DNA from: Asaia sp003994335
Lineage (GTDB): Bacteria > Pseudomonadota > Alphaproteobacteria > Acetobacterales > Acetobacteraceae
Assembly: GCF_037151175.1 (NCBI RefSeq)
Contig: NZ_JBBCOR010000005.1
Location: forward strand, 1-64,000
Direction: 5' to 3'
DNA: 64,000 nucleotides
Positions 52,247-60,949 of the stretch are shown here, in pieces (the stretch's first letter is position 1; every line of letters starts with the position of its first letter). The position numbers and the translations under genes were made by a program. Under the pieces are notes generated by a model. It had not been told where the DNA came from. It worked only from the letters and a program-made list of their open reading frames with translations, and ran no database searches.

Positions 52247-53107
52247 ATGCCAGAGCTACCAGAAGTTGAAACGATCCTGAATGGGTTACAGTCGGCGCTC
52301 GCGGGGCGCCGCATTATCAGCACCGAGGCGCGGCGCGGGTTGCGATGGCCGGTACCCGACGATCTCTCCATAAGGGCCGATGGCAAGAAGATCCGCGCAG
52401 CGAGCCGTATCGGGAAATATATCCTGATCGCCCTCATGCGCGGGCCTACCATACTCATCCATCTGGGTATGAGTGGGCGCATACGGATTACGGCCGGACG
52501 GGCACGCTATCAGCCCCAAAAGCACGAACATGTCACACTGACTCTCGATAACGGGACGCGTATTGGCCTCGTCGATCCGAGGCGTTTCGGTTGCTTTCTG
52601 CTGCTCGAATCAGGTCGCGAGCGTGAGCATCCACTCCTGCGGGCCCTGGGAACCGATCCCCTCGAACAGGATTTCGACGCGCGCTACCTCTCGGACAAGC
52701 TCGGCCGCAAACGGGCGCCCATCAAGACAGCGCTGCTCGATCAGCATGTGGTGGCGGGGCTCGGCAATATATATGTGTGCGAGATTCTCTATCGCGCTCA
52801 TATCAATCCTGAACGCCTTGCGTTGTCCCTCGATCAGGAGGAAATCGAGCGACTGGCCGCGGTGACCCCCGATGTCCTGCGCGAGGCGATCGGTGCCGGG
52901 GGCTCGACTCTGCGAGATTACGTGGACGCGCAGGGCAAGCCTGGGGCGTTTCAGGAATTGCATCGTGTCTACGGGCGTGAAGGGGAGCCCTGTCCGGACT
53001 GTCCAGGCTATCCGGCCTGTGCGGGAATACGGCGTCTGGTACAGTCGGGACGCTCCAGCTATTACTGCCCACGCCTTCAGCCGCCACTTTCTTTAGAGGA
53101 CGCTTGA
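52247..53107 (+). CDS. mutM: Formamidopyrimidine-DNA glycosylase with an altered zinc finger
   Basis: The start must be ATG 52247, since the mature enzyme acts through Pro2 of MPELPEVETILNGL; an ATG 15 bases upstream would block this. The 286-residue protein has Glu3, Lys in DGKKIRAASRIGKYILI, HLGMSGRIR, VDPRRFGCFLL, LLDQHVVAGLGNIYVCEILY and RVYGREGEPCPDC. The C-terminal finger reads CPDC, then an inserted PGYPAC, GIRRLVQSGRSSYYCP and then RLQ where the normal fourth Cys (CPRCQ) is expected. Four cysteines remain if the inserted one substitutes. The enzyme removes oxidised guanine from DNA. Divergent from ubiE. Confidence 0.93.
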   Translation: MPELPEVETILNGLQSALAGRRIISTEARRGLRWPVPDDLSIRADGKKIRAASRIGKYILIALMRGPTILIHLGMSGRIRITAGRARYQPQKHEHVTLTLDNGTRIGLVDPRRFGCFLLLESGREREHPLLRALGTDPLEQDFDARYLSDKLGRKRAPIKTALLDQHVVAGLGNIYVCEILYRAHINPERLALSLDQEEIERLAAVTPDVLREAIGAGGSTLRDYVDAQGKPGAFQELHRVYGREGEPCPDCPGYPACAGIRRLVQSGRSSYYCPRLQPPLSLEDA

Positions 53108-53241
53108 CTGGCAGAGTGAAACTGGACTAAAGGCGAGCCCTCCGCTGGCTCTGCGTCTCTTACGGGACGATTGGCCGGTATGCTTTATCGTCGTCGCAAG
53201 GCGACCTAACAAGCCGAACAGAACAGGGCTGAAGAGTAGAA

Positions 53242-53511
53242 ATGGCTAATACCGCCTCTGCGCGCAAGCGCATCCGTCAGAACGAGCGTCGCCGTGAGCG
53301 TAACGTTTCCCGCATGTCCCGCGTCCGTACCTTCGTGAAGAAGGTCGAGAGCGCCATCCTTTCGGGTGACAAGTCTGCTGCCAACGATGCCCTGCGTGCC
53401 GCTCAGCCGGAAATGCAGCGCGCTGTCGGCAAGGGCGTTCTGGCCGCCAACACGGTCAGCCGCAAGCTGTCGCGCCTCTCCGCGCGCATCAAGGCTCTGG
53501 CTTCGGCCTGA
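53242..53511 (+). CDS. rpsT: Small ribosomal subunit protein bS20
   Basis: The 89-residue basic helical protein starts at ATG 53242 (MANTASARKRIRQNERRRER) and has the S20 hallmarks: NVSRMSRVRTFVKKVESAIL, KSAANDALRAAQPEMQRAVG and KGVLAANTVSRKLSRLSARI. It binds 16S rRNA early in 30S assembly. It lies between mutM and dnaA, the common alphaproteobacterial arrangement, and is followed by a strong terminator. In other bacteria it is expressed from its own promoter. Confidence 0.97.
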   Translation: MANTASARKRIRQNERRRERNVSRMSRVRTFVKKVESAILSGDKSAANDALRAAQPEMQRAVGKGVLAANTVSRKLSRLSARIKALASA

Positions 53512-53564
53512 TCAGATACTCGGGCGGGCCCATGATTGGGCCTGTCTGGTCTGAGCCTCAAGAA

Positions 53565-53605
53565 AGAACGGGTGTGGTCACGCGACCATGTCCGTTCTTT
53601 TTTTT
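53565..53605 (+). terminator. Rho-independent terminator after rpsT
   Basis: A 15-bp stem (AGAACGGGTGTGGTC with wobble pairs to GACCATGTCCGTTCT) around a four-base loop is followed by a long T-run. It isolates rpsT from dnaA. Confidence 0.9.
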
Positions 53606-53759
53606 CGCCGGTGGTCTAGCTTTCTGACCTGCCGGTTGAGCTTGCCTCCCGCGACCCGTTTGCCGTATCCTGTTCGCCCTTTAATCAGGCCTCAGGTCGG
53701 TCGAACGCCATGGTTCGTGCTGGCTCCTGTCGTGTCTTTTCTTGCAACTCGGGGGAGTG

Positions 53760-55205
53760 ATGGCAGACGAAGGGTCTCATACGGATCTTCCTGCAATGAC
53801 GGAGACGGTATCCTGCACGACGGGAACCGAACCGGCTCTGGCCTCTCAATGGGTCAAGGTGCGCGAAAGACTGCGTGTCGAGGTTGGTGACGTCGAATAC
53901 CGTACCTGGCTTCAGCAGATCGTTCTTGGTCCGCTTGAGGAGGACGAGATCACGCTTTTCCTGCCCACGCGTTTTCTGCGTGACTGGGTGCGCGGGCAGT
54001 ATGGCGACCGTCTGCAGGAGTTGTGGCGTAACGAGAATCGCGCCGTTCACCATGTCGAGCTGCAGGTACAGCGCGTGGGCGACGCACTCGCCGCGCCGGT
54101 TGCCGTCGAGGCGGCTGCACCAGTCGTTGAAGTCGAGGCGCCAGCGTCTCCCGCCGTTGCCGTGCAGGATGCCCGCCACGATCTGGCGGCGCCTCTCGAC
54201 CCCCGGTTTACCTTCGACAGCTTTGTGGTGGGTAAGCCGAACGAGTTCGCCTATGCGTGCGCCCGTCGCGTCGCCGAGAAGCCTTCGAGCCCCGGCTTCA
54301 ATCCGCTCTTTCTTTATGGCGGTGTCGGTCTGGGCAAGACCCATCTGATGCACGCCATTGGCTCTGAGCTGACGAGCGGGGGGCGTGTATCGGTGGCCTA
54401 TATGTCCGCCGAAAAGTTCATGTACCGCTTCATTGCGGCCATTCGCTCACAATCGACCATGGAATTCAAGGAGCAGCTCCGCTCGGTCGATGTGCTCATG
54501 ATCGATGATCTTCAGTTCCTGATCGGCAAGGACAATACGCAGGAAGAGTTCTTCCACACCTTTAATGCCCTGGTCGATGCCGGTCGTCAGATCGTGGTGA
54601 GCGCCGATAAATCGCCCTCCGATCTGTCTGGTCTCGAGGACCGCCTGCGTACGCGTCTTGGCTGCGGCATGGTGGCCGATATCCATGCGACGACGTTCGA
54701 ACTGCGGATTTCCATTCTGGAGGCGAAAGCCTTGGCTTCCGGTGTGGCTGTGCCGGCGAAAGTGCTCGAATTCCTGGCGCACAAGATCACCTCGAATGTG
54801 CGCGAGCTCGAGGGGGCGCTCAATCGTCTGATCGCGCATGCCAATCTTTTCGGTCGTCCGGTCACGCTTGAGAGCACGCAGGACGTGTTGCACGATATCC
54901 TCAAGGCGCATGATCGACGCGTGACCATCGAGGAGATCCAGCGCAAGGTTTCCGAGCATTGGAACATCCGTCTCACGGACATGTCCTCAGCCCGTCGCGC
55001 GCGCGCCGTCGCGCGTCCGCGTCAGGTCGCGATGTACCTGGCCAAACAGCTTACAAGCCGCTCTCTGCCGGAAATCGGACGCAAATTCGGTAATCGTGAT
55101 CATACTACGGTCATGCACGCGGTTTCACGCGTGCAGGAACTCATGGAACGCGACGTCGCTTTCGCAGAAGACGTGGAATTGCTGCGTCGTATGCTCGAGG
55201 GCTGA
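53760..55205 (+). CDS. dnaA: Chromosomal replication initiator protein DnaA
   Basis: ATG 53760 (MADEGSHTDLPAMTETVSCT) follows GGGGGAG by two bases, giving 481 residues. Domain I has WVKVRERLRVEVGDVEYRTW; an Ala/Pro/Val-rich linker follows. The AAA+ domain III has FTFDSFVVGKPNEFAYACAR, Walker A GGVGLGKTH, Walker B DVLMIDDLQFL, sensor ADKSPSDLSGLEDRLRTRLG, and domain IV the DNA-binding FGNRDHTTVMHAVSRVQEL. It opens oriC and regulates its own and other genes. In this window no cluster of DnaA boxes was seen next to it. dnaN follows 70 bases on. Confidence 0.98.
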   Translation: MADEGSHTDLPAMTETVSCTTGTEPALASQWVKVRERLRVEVGDVEYRTWLQQIVLGPLEEDEITLFLPTRFLRDWVRGQYGDRLQELWRNENRAVHHVELQVQRVGDALAAPVAVEAAAPVVEVEAPASPAVAVQDARHDLAAPLDPRFTFDSFVVGKPNEFAYACARRVAEKPSSPGFNPLFLYGGVGLGKTHLMHAIGSELTSGGRVSVAYMSAEKFMYRFIAAIRSQSTMEFKEQLRSVDVLMIDDLQFLIGKDNTQEEFFHTFNALVDAGRQIVVSADKSPSDLSGLEDRLRTRLGCGMVADIHATTFELRISILEAKALASGVAVPAKVLEFLAHKITSNVRELEGALNRLIAHANLFGRPVTLESTQDVLHDILKAHDRRVTIEEIQRKVSEHWNIRLTDMSSARRARAVARPRQVAMYLAKQLTSRSLPEIGRKFGNRDHTTVMHAVSRVQELMERDVAFAEDVELLRRMLEG

Positions 55206-55275
55206 TCTTTGCCGCAGCATACGGCTCTGCTAGACTGATTTTTTGTTATTCGGGTGTTCGAGGGTCTACGATCAT

Positions 55276-56400
55276 ATGAAATTCCAGGCTGACCGCACAA
55301 CGCTGATCCGTGCCCTTGCCCATATCCAGAGCGTTGCAGAAAAGCGCAACACGATCCCCATCCTTGCCAATGTGATGCTCTCGATCGAGGGTAACCTGCT
55401 GCGCCTGACCGCCACGGACATGGAAATCGCGGTGGTAGAGGAAGTCGCGGCCGAAGGGGCGCGTGATGGCGCAGTCACAGCTCCCGCCAGCGTTCTCTAT
55501 GAGATCGTGCGCAAGCTGGCCGATGGCTCGATGGTTGAACTCGATCATGGCGGTGGCGATGCGCCTCTTGCCCTGCGTGCCGGACGCTACGCGACGAGCC
55601 TCAATGTCCTGCCGGTCGAGGATTTCCCCTCTATGGTCGCGGGCGATCTGCCGCATGAGTTTTCCATTCCCGCCGCGGTCCTGCGTGGCTTGGTGGATCG
55701 GACGCGTTTCGCGATCTCGACGGAAGAGACACGCTACTACCTCAATGGCATCTATTTTCATGTCACCAAGGACGGGGATGCGCCCAAGCTGCGCGCGGTC
55801 GCCACGGATGGACATCGTCTGGCGCGCGTCGAGACCGATCTGCCGTCAGGGGCGGGTGATATGCCCGGTGTGATCATTCCGCGCAAGACGGTGGCGGAGC
55901 TTCGCAAGCTGCTGGATGAAGGGGCTGGGGCTGTTCAGGTCAGCCTTTCCGATACTCGTATCCAGTTCCGCGTGGGTGCGGTCATGCTGACCTCGAAGCT
56001 TATCGACGGGACTTTCCCCGAATATGAGCGCGTCATCCCGAAAAGCAACGACCGTTTCCTGAAGGTGAACAAGCAGGCCTTCGCAGACGCCGTCGCCCGT
56101 GTCGCGGCTATCAGTCAGGAACGTTCGCGCCCGGTCAAGCTTGCTGTGCAGACCAATCTGCTGACACTCTCCGCGATCAGTCCCGATCAGGGCATGGCAA
56201 AGGAAGAGCTCGATGAAACGAGCGTTTCCTATGACGGGCCGTCTCTCGAGATCGGGTTCCAGGCGCGTTACCTTAACGACATCACCGATCAGATCGATGT
56301 CGAGGCAGAGTTCGCCTTTGCCGATAGCGCGGCGCCAACGCTTGTGCGCGATACGAATCTGCCGACAGCACTTTATGTGCTGATGCCGATGCGCGTCTGA
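55276..56400 (+). CDS. dnaN: DNA polymerase III beta sliding clamp
   Basis: ATG 55276 (MKFQADRTTLIRALAHIQSV) starts the 374-residue protein; a further upstream start lies in the spacer. The three clamp domains are recognisable from QSVAEKRNTIPILANVMLSI, FAISTEETRYYLNGIYFHVT, GHRLARVETDLPSG, GTFPEYERVIPKSNDRFLKV and the C-terminal end DTNLPTALYVLMPMRV. It holds polymerase III on DNA. The order dnaA-dnaN-recF is that of many bacterial replication loci. Confidence 0.98.
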   Translation: MKFQADRTTLIRALAHIQSVAEKRNTIPILANVMLSIEGNLLRLTATDMEIAVVEEVAAEGARDGAVTAPASVLYEIVRKLADGSMVELDHGGGDAPLALRAGRYATSLNVLPVEDFPSMVAGDLPHEFSIPAAVLRGLVDRTRFAISTEETRYYLNGIYFHVTKDGDAPKLRAVATDGHRLARVETDLPSGAGDMPGVIIPRKTVAELRKLLDEGAGAVQVSLSDTRIQFRVGAVMLTSKLIDGTFPEYERVIPKSNDRFLKVNKQAFADAVARVAAISQERSRPVKLAVQTNLLTLSAISPDQGMAKEELDETSVSYDGPSLEIGFQARYLNDITDQIDVEAEFAFADSAAPTLVRDTNLPTALYVLMPMRV

Positions 56401-56421
56401 TCCGGGCGTCGCTTTCTCCCC

Positions 56422-57528
56422 TTGCAGATCACCAGGCTCGTCCTCACCAATTTCCGTAATTATGAGCGTCTGGCCTGGGCGCCCCAAAGCAGTCTTGTTG
56501 TCCTCACCGGTGAAAACGGTGCGGGGAAAACCAATCTGTTGGAAGCACTCTCTCTCCTGTCTCCCGGCAGGGGGCTGAGGGGCGCCTCCAACGGCCAGAT
56601 ACAGCGTCACGATGGGGGGGCTTGGGGCGTCGTCGCGCAGCTCAGTTCAACGTCTGCACCGACACTCGATCTCGCAACAGGCGTCGACCCGGGTAATTCT
56701 GCGCGTCGCGTCTTCAGGGTGAATGACACACCCATACGCAACCAGACCGAAGCGTCCTCATATTTCGCCAGCACCTGGCTCACCCCGCAAATGGACAGGC
56801 TTTTCACGGATCCTGCGTCCGGGCGCAGGCGCTTCCTGGACCGACTGGTTCTCGCGCTTGATGCGAACCATGCCCGTGAAAGCGCTGCACATGAACGCGC
56901 GGTTACGCAGCGCAATAGACTCCTCACGACCCGACCCGATCAACATGCATGGCTTGACGGGATCGAGGATAGCATCGCGCGTCATGCCATCGCGCTGACG
57001 GCTTCCCGTCTGGCGCTTACAGAGGCAATGAATTGCGCTCCGCTCGAAGACGGTACGGGTTTTCCCGTTGCCCGCCTGCGTCTCGTCTGCGACTTGGCGG
57101 AAGCGCTTTCTGCACAGCCCGCTCTCGCCGTCGAGGATGGGCTGCGCGCAGGGCTCAAAGCGTCGCGTCGCGGAGATGCAGAACGGGGGTCGACCTCTCT
57201 TGGGGCGCACAGAGCCGATCTTTTACTGGAGGATGCGCGTTCCGGACGTCCTGCCTCGGTGTCGAGCAGTGGCCAGCAGAAAGCGATGCTGGTGCATGCT
57301 ATTCTCAACCATGCTGCACTCACATCCCAGCGCTTCGGCGCCAAGCCCGTCATCCTTCTGGACGAGCCGATGAACCATCTCGACGCCCTTCGACGGGAGG
57401 CGCTGCTTCGGTTTCTTCGCGAAAATCGGATCACTGCTTTCATGACCGGGACAGATCGCGAGCAATTTGAGACCTTGGGTGATGGTGCCGAATATCGGCG
57501 CGTGGACGCCGGGCGACTGCTGGACTGA
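56422..57528 (+). CDS. recF: DNA replication/repair protein RecF
   Basis: The frame begins with TTG 56422 (MQITRLVLTNFRNYERLAWA), 22 bases after dnaN, at the conserved family N-terminus; no ATG lies before Walker A, so TTG is likely the true start. The 368-residue SMC-like ATPase has Walker A GENGAGKTNLLEALS, QMDRLFTDPASGRRRFLDRL, signature SSSGQQKAMLVHAIL and Walker B KPVILLDEPMNHLD. It loads RecA at gapped DNA. The next gene is not gyrB, as is common elsewhere, but an AT-rich spacer and a glycosyltransferase-like gene. Confidence 0.95.
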   Translation: MQITRLVLTNFRNYERLAWAPQSSLVVLTGENGAGKTNLLEALSLLSPGRGLRGASNGQIQRHDGGAWGVVAQLSSTSAPTLDLATGVDPGNSARRVFRVNDTPIRNQTEASSYFASTWLTPQMDRLFTDPASGRRRFLDRLVLALDANHARESAAHERAVTQRNRLLTTRPDQHAWLDGIEDSIARHAIALTASRLALTEAMNCAPLEDGTGFPVARLRLVCDLAEALSAQPALAVEDGLRAGLKASRRGDAERGSTSLGAHRADLLLEDARSGRPASVSSSGQQKAMLVHAILNHAALTSQRFGAKPVILLDEPMNHLDALRREALLRFLRENRITAFMTGTDREQFETLGDGAEYRRVDAGRLLD

Positions 57529-58010
57529 CGAGTCATCGCCCGTCAGTAGCGGCATCAAACGCGCAAGAGGCCGAATCAGCGTGGCTTCCCGTCTTTAAAT
57601 TGTAACAGTTCTGATACAAAAGATCAGCCACTCAGCGCTCCTCGAGGCGCCTCTGGGTTGTCGAGGCTGAGATGGGCAATACTCGTTGACGCTATCAACA
57701 GATAGAGTTTTCCTTGATTACTATATTCGGGCAAGATTGACGGTTAATACCGATCATTCTTCTTTCCAGACTCCGGCATTCGTTCCAGGTTAAATCTCCT
57801 GCACGCAATAAATACGAAAATCCCACGATATGGGATGTGGTTCTGACTGAGCGTTCAGTTATTTATTATAAATAACGGGAATATCCCCTCTGATCGGCGC
57901 TGTCCAGCATCAGCAACCGGTTAACCCCGGCATTATATTGTTACTTATCGTCATGGCGTTGCCCCGTACATAAGGTGACAATTATCGTCCATGTCGCAGG
58001 AGGGGCTCGT
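57529..58010. other. AT-rich spacer after recF with an operator-like palindrome
   Basis: About 480 bases without a gene. Composition drops well below the surrounding GC level from about 57590 on. It contains the perfect inverted repeat at 57858-57876 and ends with the AGGAGG that serves the next gene. It is probably a promoter region for that gene. Confidence 0.55.
57858..57876. promoter_or_regulatory. AT-rich palindrome GTTATTTA-TTA-TAAATAAC
   Basis: Eight-base perfect arms around three bases, in the AT-rich spacer about 135 bases before the glycosyltransferase-like start. It is the form of an operator; no known factor is assigned. Confidence 0.5.
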
Positions 58011-59159
58011 TTGAAGATCGCGTTTCTGTACGTCGCCGAGCCCTATCAATGTTATCATGTCGCGGCGGTGTCTTCTGCGCTCGCTCAACTCCCTGGAATA
58101 AGCGTCACCGAGTTCGTCAGCTTTCCCGAAACGGCGCACCATCTTGATCAGATCCGTCTGAACAACGGGCTTTCTGGCAGGATCGAGCGTGGCACGCTCA
58201 GAATGCCCACACGTGCCCAGATCCTGCGCCGTCTTCGCAGGCTCGATACCGAACGTGAAGTCGTGATGCGGGCAAATGTGGGTCAGCTCGAACAGTTCGA
58301 TGCGGTAGTGGCCACCGAGTATTCAGCCGGTTTGCTGCGGGAGATGGGGCTGAAGCGACCGGCTCTCATTCTGATACAGCACGGGGCAGGGGATCGCGAA
58401 GTCAATGACGAGCATCTGATTCGCCATTTCGATCTTTCCCTTGTGTCGGGTCCCAAGATTGCAGAGTCTTTCCTCGCGAAGAAGCTCGCGACAGCGGCGC
58501 AGACACGCATCATCGGTTACCCTAAATTCGATGCTGTCGGCGCGGAGCGTTTTGCGCCGCAGGAGAGCATCGGAAACAAGCCCATTGCCTTGTATAATCC
58601 GCATTACAAGAAGGGCTTGTCCTCCTACGGGAAGTGTCTTGCGCCTCTGGTCGATGCCGTGAATCGGCTCGACCATTATGAATTGCTGATCGCACCGCAT
58701 GTGAAGATTTTCCACAAGGATTTCGGGCGTCGTCGGCGCCAGTTCCAGAAGGTTGTTGGTGGTCGTGTCAGGCTCGATACGGCATCGTCCTCCATGCTCG
58801 ATATGACCCATACGGCCAGCGCCTCACTCTATATCGGTGACGTCAGCAGTCAGGTTTACGAGTTTCTGGTCACGCCGCGCCCCTGCGTCTTTCTGAATCC
58901 TCATGGTGTTGCCTGGCGGGACAATCCGCATTTTCGCCACTGGTCTCTGGGCGATGTAGTCGAGCGTGAGGAGGATATTCTTCCGGCCTTGGCTCAGGCG
59001 CAGTCCAGACATGATTTCTACAGGGCGCGCCAGGAAAAGGTCATTCACGACACCTTCGGCCATCAGCCGCGCCGAGGCGCGGCAAAACGGGCGGCGCACT
59101 CGATCCGTGAATTCCTTTGTGGCGAGCCTGTCCTCGCCGCTGTGTCTGTCGCCGCCTGA
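58011..59159 (+). CDS. CDP-glycerol glycerophosphotransferase-like protein
   Basis: TTG 58011 is chosen because AGGAGG lies at the right distance and the sequence from here (KIAFLYVAEPYQCYHVAAVS) is a complete Rossmann start; 382 residues result. A GT-B-like layout is visible: DAVVATEYSAGLLREMG, KRPALILIQHGAGDREVNDE with the QHGA motif common to CDP-glycerol transferases, LVSGPKIAESF, RIIGYPKFDA, IALYNPHYKKGLSSYGKCLA, and ASLYIGDVSSQVYEFLVTPR near the C-terminus, which holds the usual D-x-S-S motif. It should act on a surface polymer in the cytoplasm. It is single and preceded by an AT-rich spacer, which suggests insertion here. Confidence 0.7.
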   Translation: MKIAFLYVAEPYQCYHVAAVSSALAQLPGISVTEFVSFPETAHHLDQIRLNNGLSGRIERGTLRMPTRAQILRRLRRLDTEREVVMRANVGQLEQFDAVVATEYSAGLLREMGLKRPALILIQHGAGDREVNDEHLIRHFDLSLVSGPKIAESFLAKKLATAAQTRIIGYPKFDAVGAERFAPQESIGNKPIALYNPHYKKGLSSYGKCLAPLVDAVNRLDHYELLIAPHVKIFHKDFGRRRRQFQKVVGGRVRLDTASSSMLDMTHTASASLYIGDVSSQVYEFLVTPRPCVFLNPHGVAWRDNPHFRHWSLGDVVEREEDILPALAQAQSRHDFYRARQEKVIHDTFGHQPRRGAAKRAAHSIREFLCGEPVLAAVSVAA

Positions 59160-59339
59160 TCGCCGCCAGGCCGCAGTAAGAGCTACTGTGTTGCAGCAGC
59201 ATGGGAGTCTTGCGACGCAGGCCGGCGGGAAGTGTTGTCAGCCCTGTTCCGGCACTGCGCACTCCCAGAATCTCGCTTTCGGACGCAATATCCTGTTTCC
59301 AACCCGGACCGCTTTGGTCTAAGACGACGCGCCAACGGT

Positions 59340-59360
59340 AGGAAAGCCGCGGGCTTTCCT
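59340..59360 (+). promoter_or_regulatory. Hairpin in the guaB leader
   Basis: AGGAAAGCC and GGCTTTCCT form a perfect 9-bp stem with a GCG loop, 27 bases before the guaB start codon. No T-run follows, so it may affect translation or transcript stability rather than end transcription. Confidence 0.5.
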
Positions 59361-59387
59361 GATTGATATGCGGGGAGGCTGCGGCAG

Positions 59388-60926
59388 ATGACCACGACCA
59401 ATGAAACACCGACCGGAATGGCTGGCGAACGGGTTGGTGATTATGCCTCGCGCAGCATTGCACATGAGCGCATCCGCGAGGCCCTTGCTTTTGACGATGT
59501 TCTGGTGGAGCCCGCAGCCTCCAACGTACTGCCTGCTCAGGCCTCGACCCGCACCCGTCTGACCCGCTCCATCGAACTCAACATACCGCTGCTTTCCTCG
59601 GCCATGGATACCGTGACTGAAGACGCGATGGCGATCGCCATGGCGCAGCAGGGCGGCATGGGCGTGATCCACAAGAACCTGTCGATCGAGGAGCAGGCGG
59701 AGCATGTGCGTCGCGTCAAGCGCTTCGAATCCGGCATGGTGGTTAACCCCGTCACGGTTGGCCCGGAGCAGACCCTGCGCGATGTGCATGCCATCATGGC
59801 GCAGCACGGGATCAGCGGCCTTCCGGTTGTCATGCCGGGTAGTGGTGAACTGGTCGGTATCCTGACCAATCGCGACATGCGATTCACCAGTGATCTGAAT
59901 ACGCCCGTGCGTGACATGATGACGCACGAGAATCTCGTGACTGTCCGCCACAGTGCCGATGCTGCGGTGGCGCAGGACCTGCTTCACCGCCATCGCATCG
60001 AGAAGCTTCTTGTCGTTGATGACCAGAACCGGTGCATCGGCCTGATCACCGTCAAGGATATGGACAAGGCCGAGGCTCACCCGCTGGCGATCAAGGACCA
60101 GTTCGGGCGCCTGCGCTGTGCTGCTGCGATTGGCGTCGGAGCGGACGGTCTGGCCCGGGCCGAAGCCCTCGTCTCGGCAGGGGTGGATATCGTGATTGTG
60201 GATACGGCCCACGGCCATTCGCGCGGTGTGCTCGATACGGTCGCGACCCTCAAGTCCCGCCATGACGGCATTCAGGTGATCGCGGGCAATGTCGCGACCC
60301 CTGAGGCCGCCATCGCGCTCGCGGGCGTCGGAGCGGACTGCGTGAAGGTCGGAATCGGGCCAGGCTCGATCTGCACCACGCGCGTTGTGGCCGGTGTGGG
60401 CGTGCCCCAGTTCTCGGCTGTCATGGAAACCTCTGCTGCCTGCCACGAGGTCGGTATCTTTGCCATCGCCGATGGCGGCATCCGCACGTCAGGCGATATT
60501 GTTAAGGCGATCGGGGCAGGGGCCGACGTGGTGATGATCGGCTCGCTTCTCGCCGGGTGTGAAGAGAGCCCCGGCGAGGTGTTCCTGCATCAGGGACGCT
60601 CCTACAAGGCCTATCGCGGCATGGGCTCACTTGGTGCCATGGCCCGTGGCTCGGCTGATCGTTACTTCCAGGCCGAGGTCAAGGATTCGCTCAAGCTCGT
60701 TCCGGAGGGGATCGAGGGGCAGGTACCCTACAAGGGCAGCATGGCAGCAGTGGTGCACCAGCTTGTAGGCGGTCTGAAGGCCGGTATGGGATATACGGGA
60801 TCGCCCACCATTGCCGATCTGCAGGTGCGGACGCGCTTCCGTCGCATCACCAATGCCGGTCTGCGCGAAAGCCACGTTCATGACGTGACCATCACGCGTG
60901 AAGCACCTAACTATCGCCAGGACTGA
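59388..60926 (+). CDS. guaB: Inosine-5'-monophosphate dehydrogenase
   Basis: The 512-residue protein starts at ATG 59388. It has EALAFDDVLVEPAASNVLPA, SSAMDTVTEDAMAIAMAQQG and GMGVIHKNLSIEEQAEHVRR, then two CBS domains (about 115-240, VNPVTVGPEQTLRDVHAIMA and HENLVTVRHSADAAVAQDLL). The catalytic loop is GPGSICTTRVVAGVGVPQ with the active Cys, and the flap region carries GMGSLGAM. It makes XMP from IMP with NAD, the committed step to GTP. The methyltransferase gene follows after 23 bases. Confidence 0.97.
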   Translation: MTTTNETPTGMAGERVGDYASRSIAHERIREALAFDDVLVEPAASNVLPAQASTRTRLTRSIELNIPLLSSAMDTVTEDAMAIAMAQQGGMGVIHKNLSIEEQAEHVRRVKRFESGMVVNPVTVGPEQTLRDVHAIMAQHGISGLPVVMPGSGELVGILTNRDMRFTSDLNTPVRDMMTHENLVTVRHSADAAVAQDLLHRHRIEKLLVVDDQNRCIGLITVKDMDKAEAHPLAIKDQFGRLRCAAAIGVGADGLARAEALVSAGVDIVIVDTAHGHSRGVLDTVATLKSRHDGIQVIAGNVATPEAAIALAGVGADCVKVGIGPGSICTTRVVAGVGVPQFSAVMETSAACHEVGIFAIADGGIRTSGDIVKAIGAGADVVMIGSLLAGCEESPGEVFLHQGRSYKAYRGMGSLGAMARGSADRYFQAEVKDSLKLVPEGIEGQVPYKGSMAAVVHQLVGGLKAGMGYTGSPTIADLQVRTRFRRITNAGLRESHVHDVTITREAPNYRQD

Positions 60927-60949
60927 CAAAAACTAGTAAGCGCGGGGGC

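Noticed and set aside
53606..53759. Possible oriC next to dnaA
   Set aside because: I found no cluster of TTATCCACA-type DnaA boxes or AT-rich unwinding element between rpsT and dnaA or between dnaA and dnaN.
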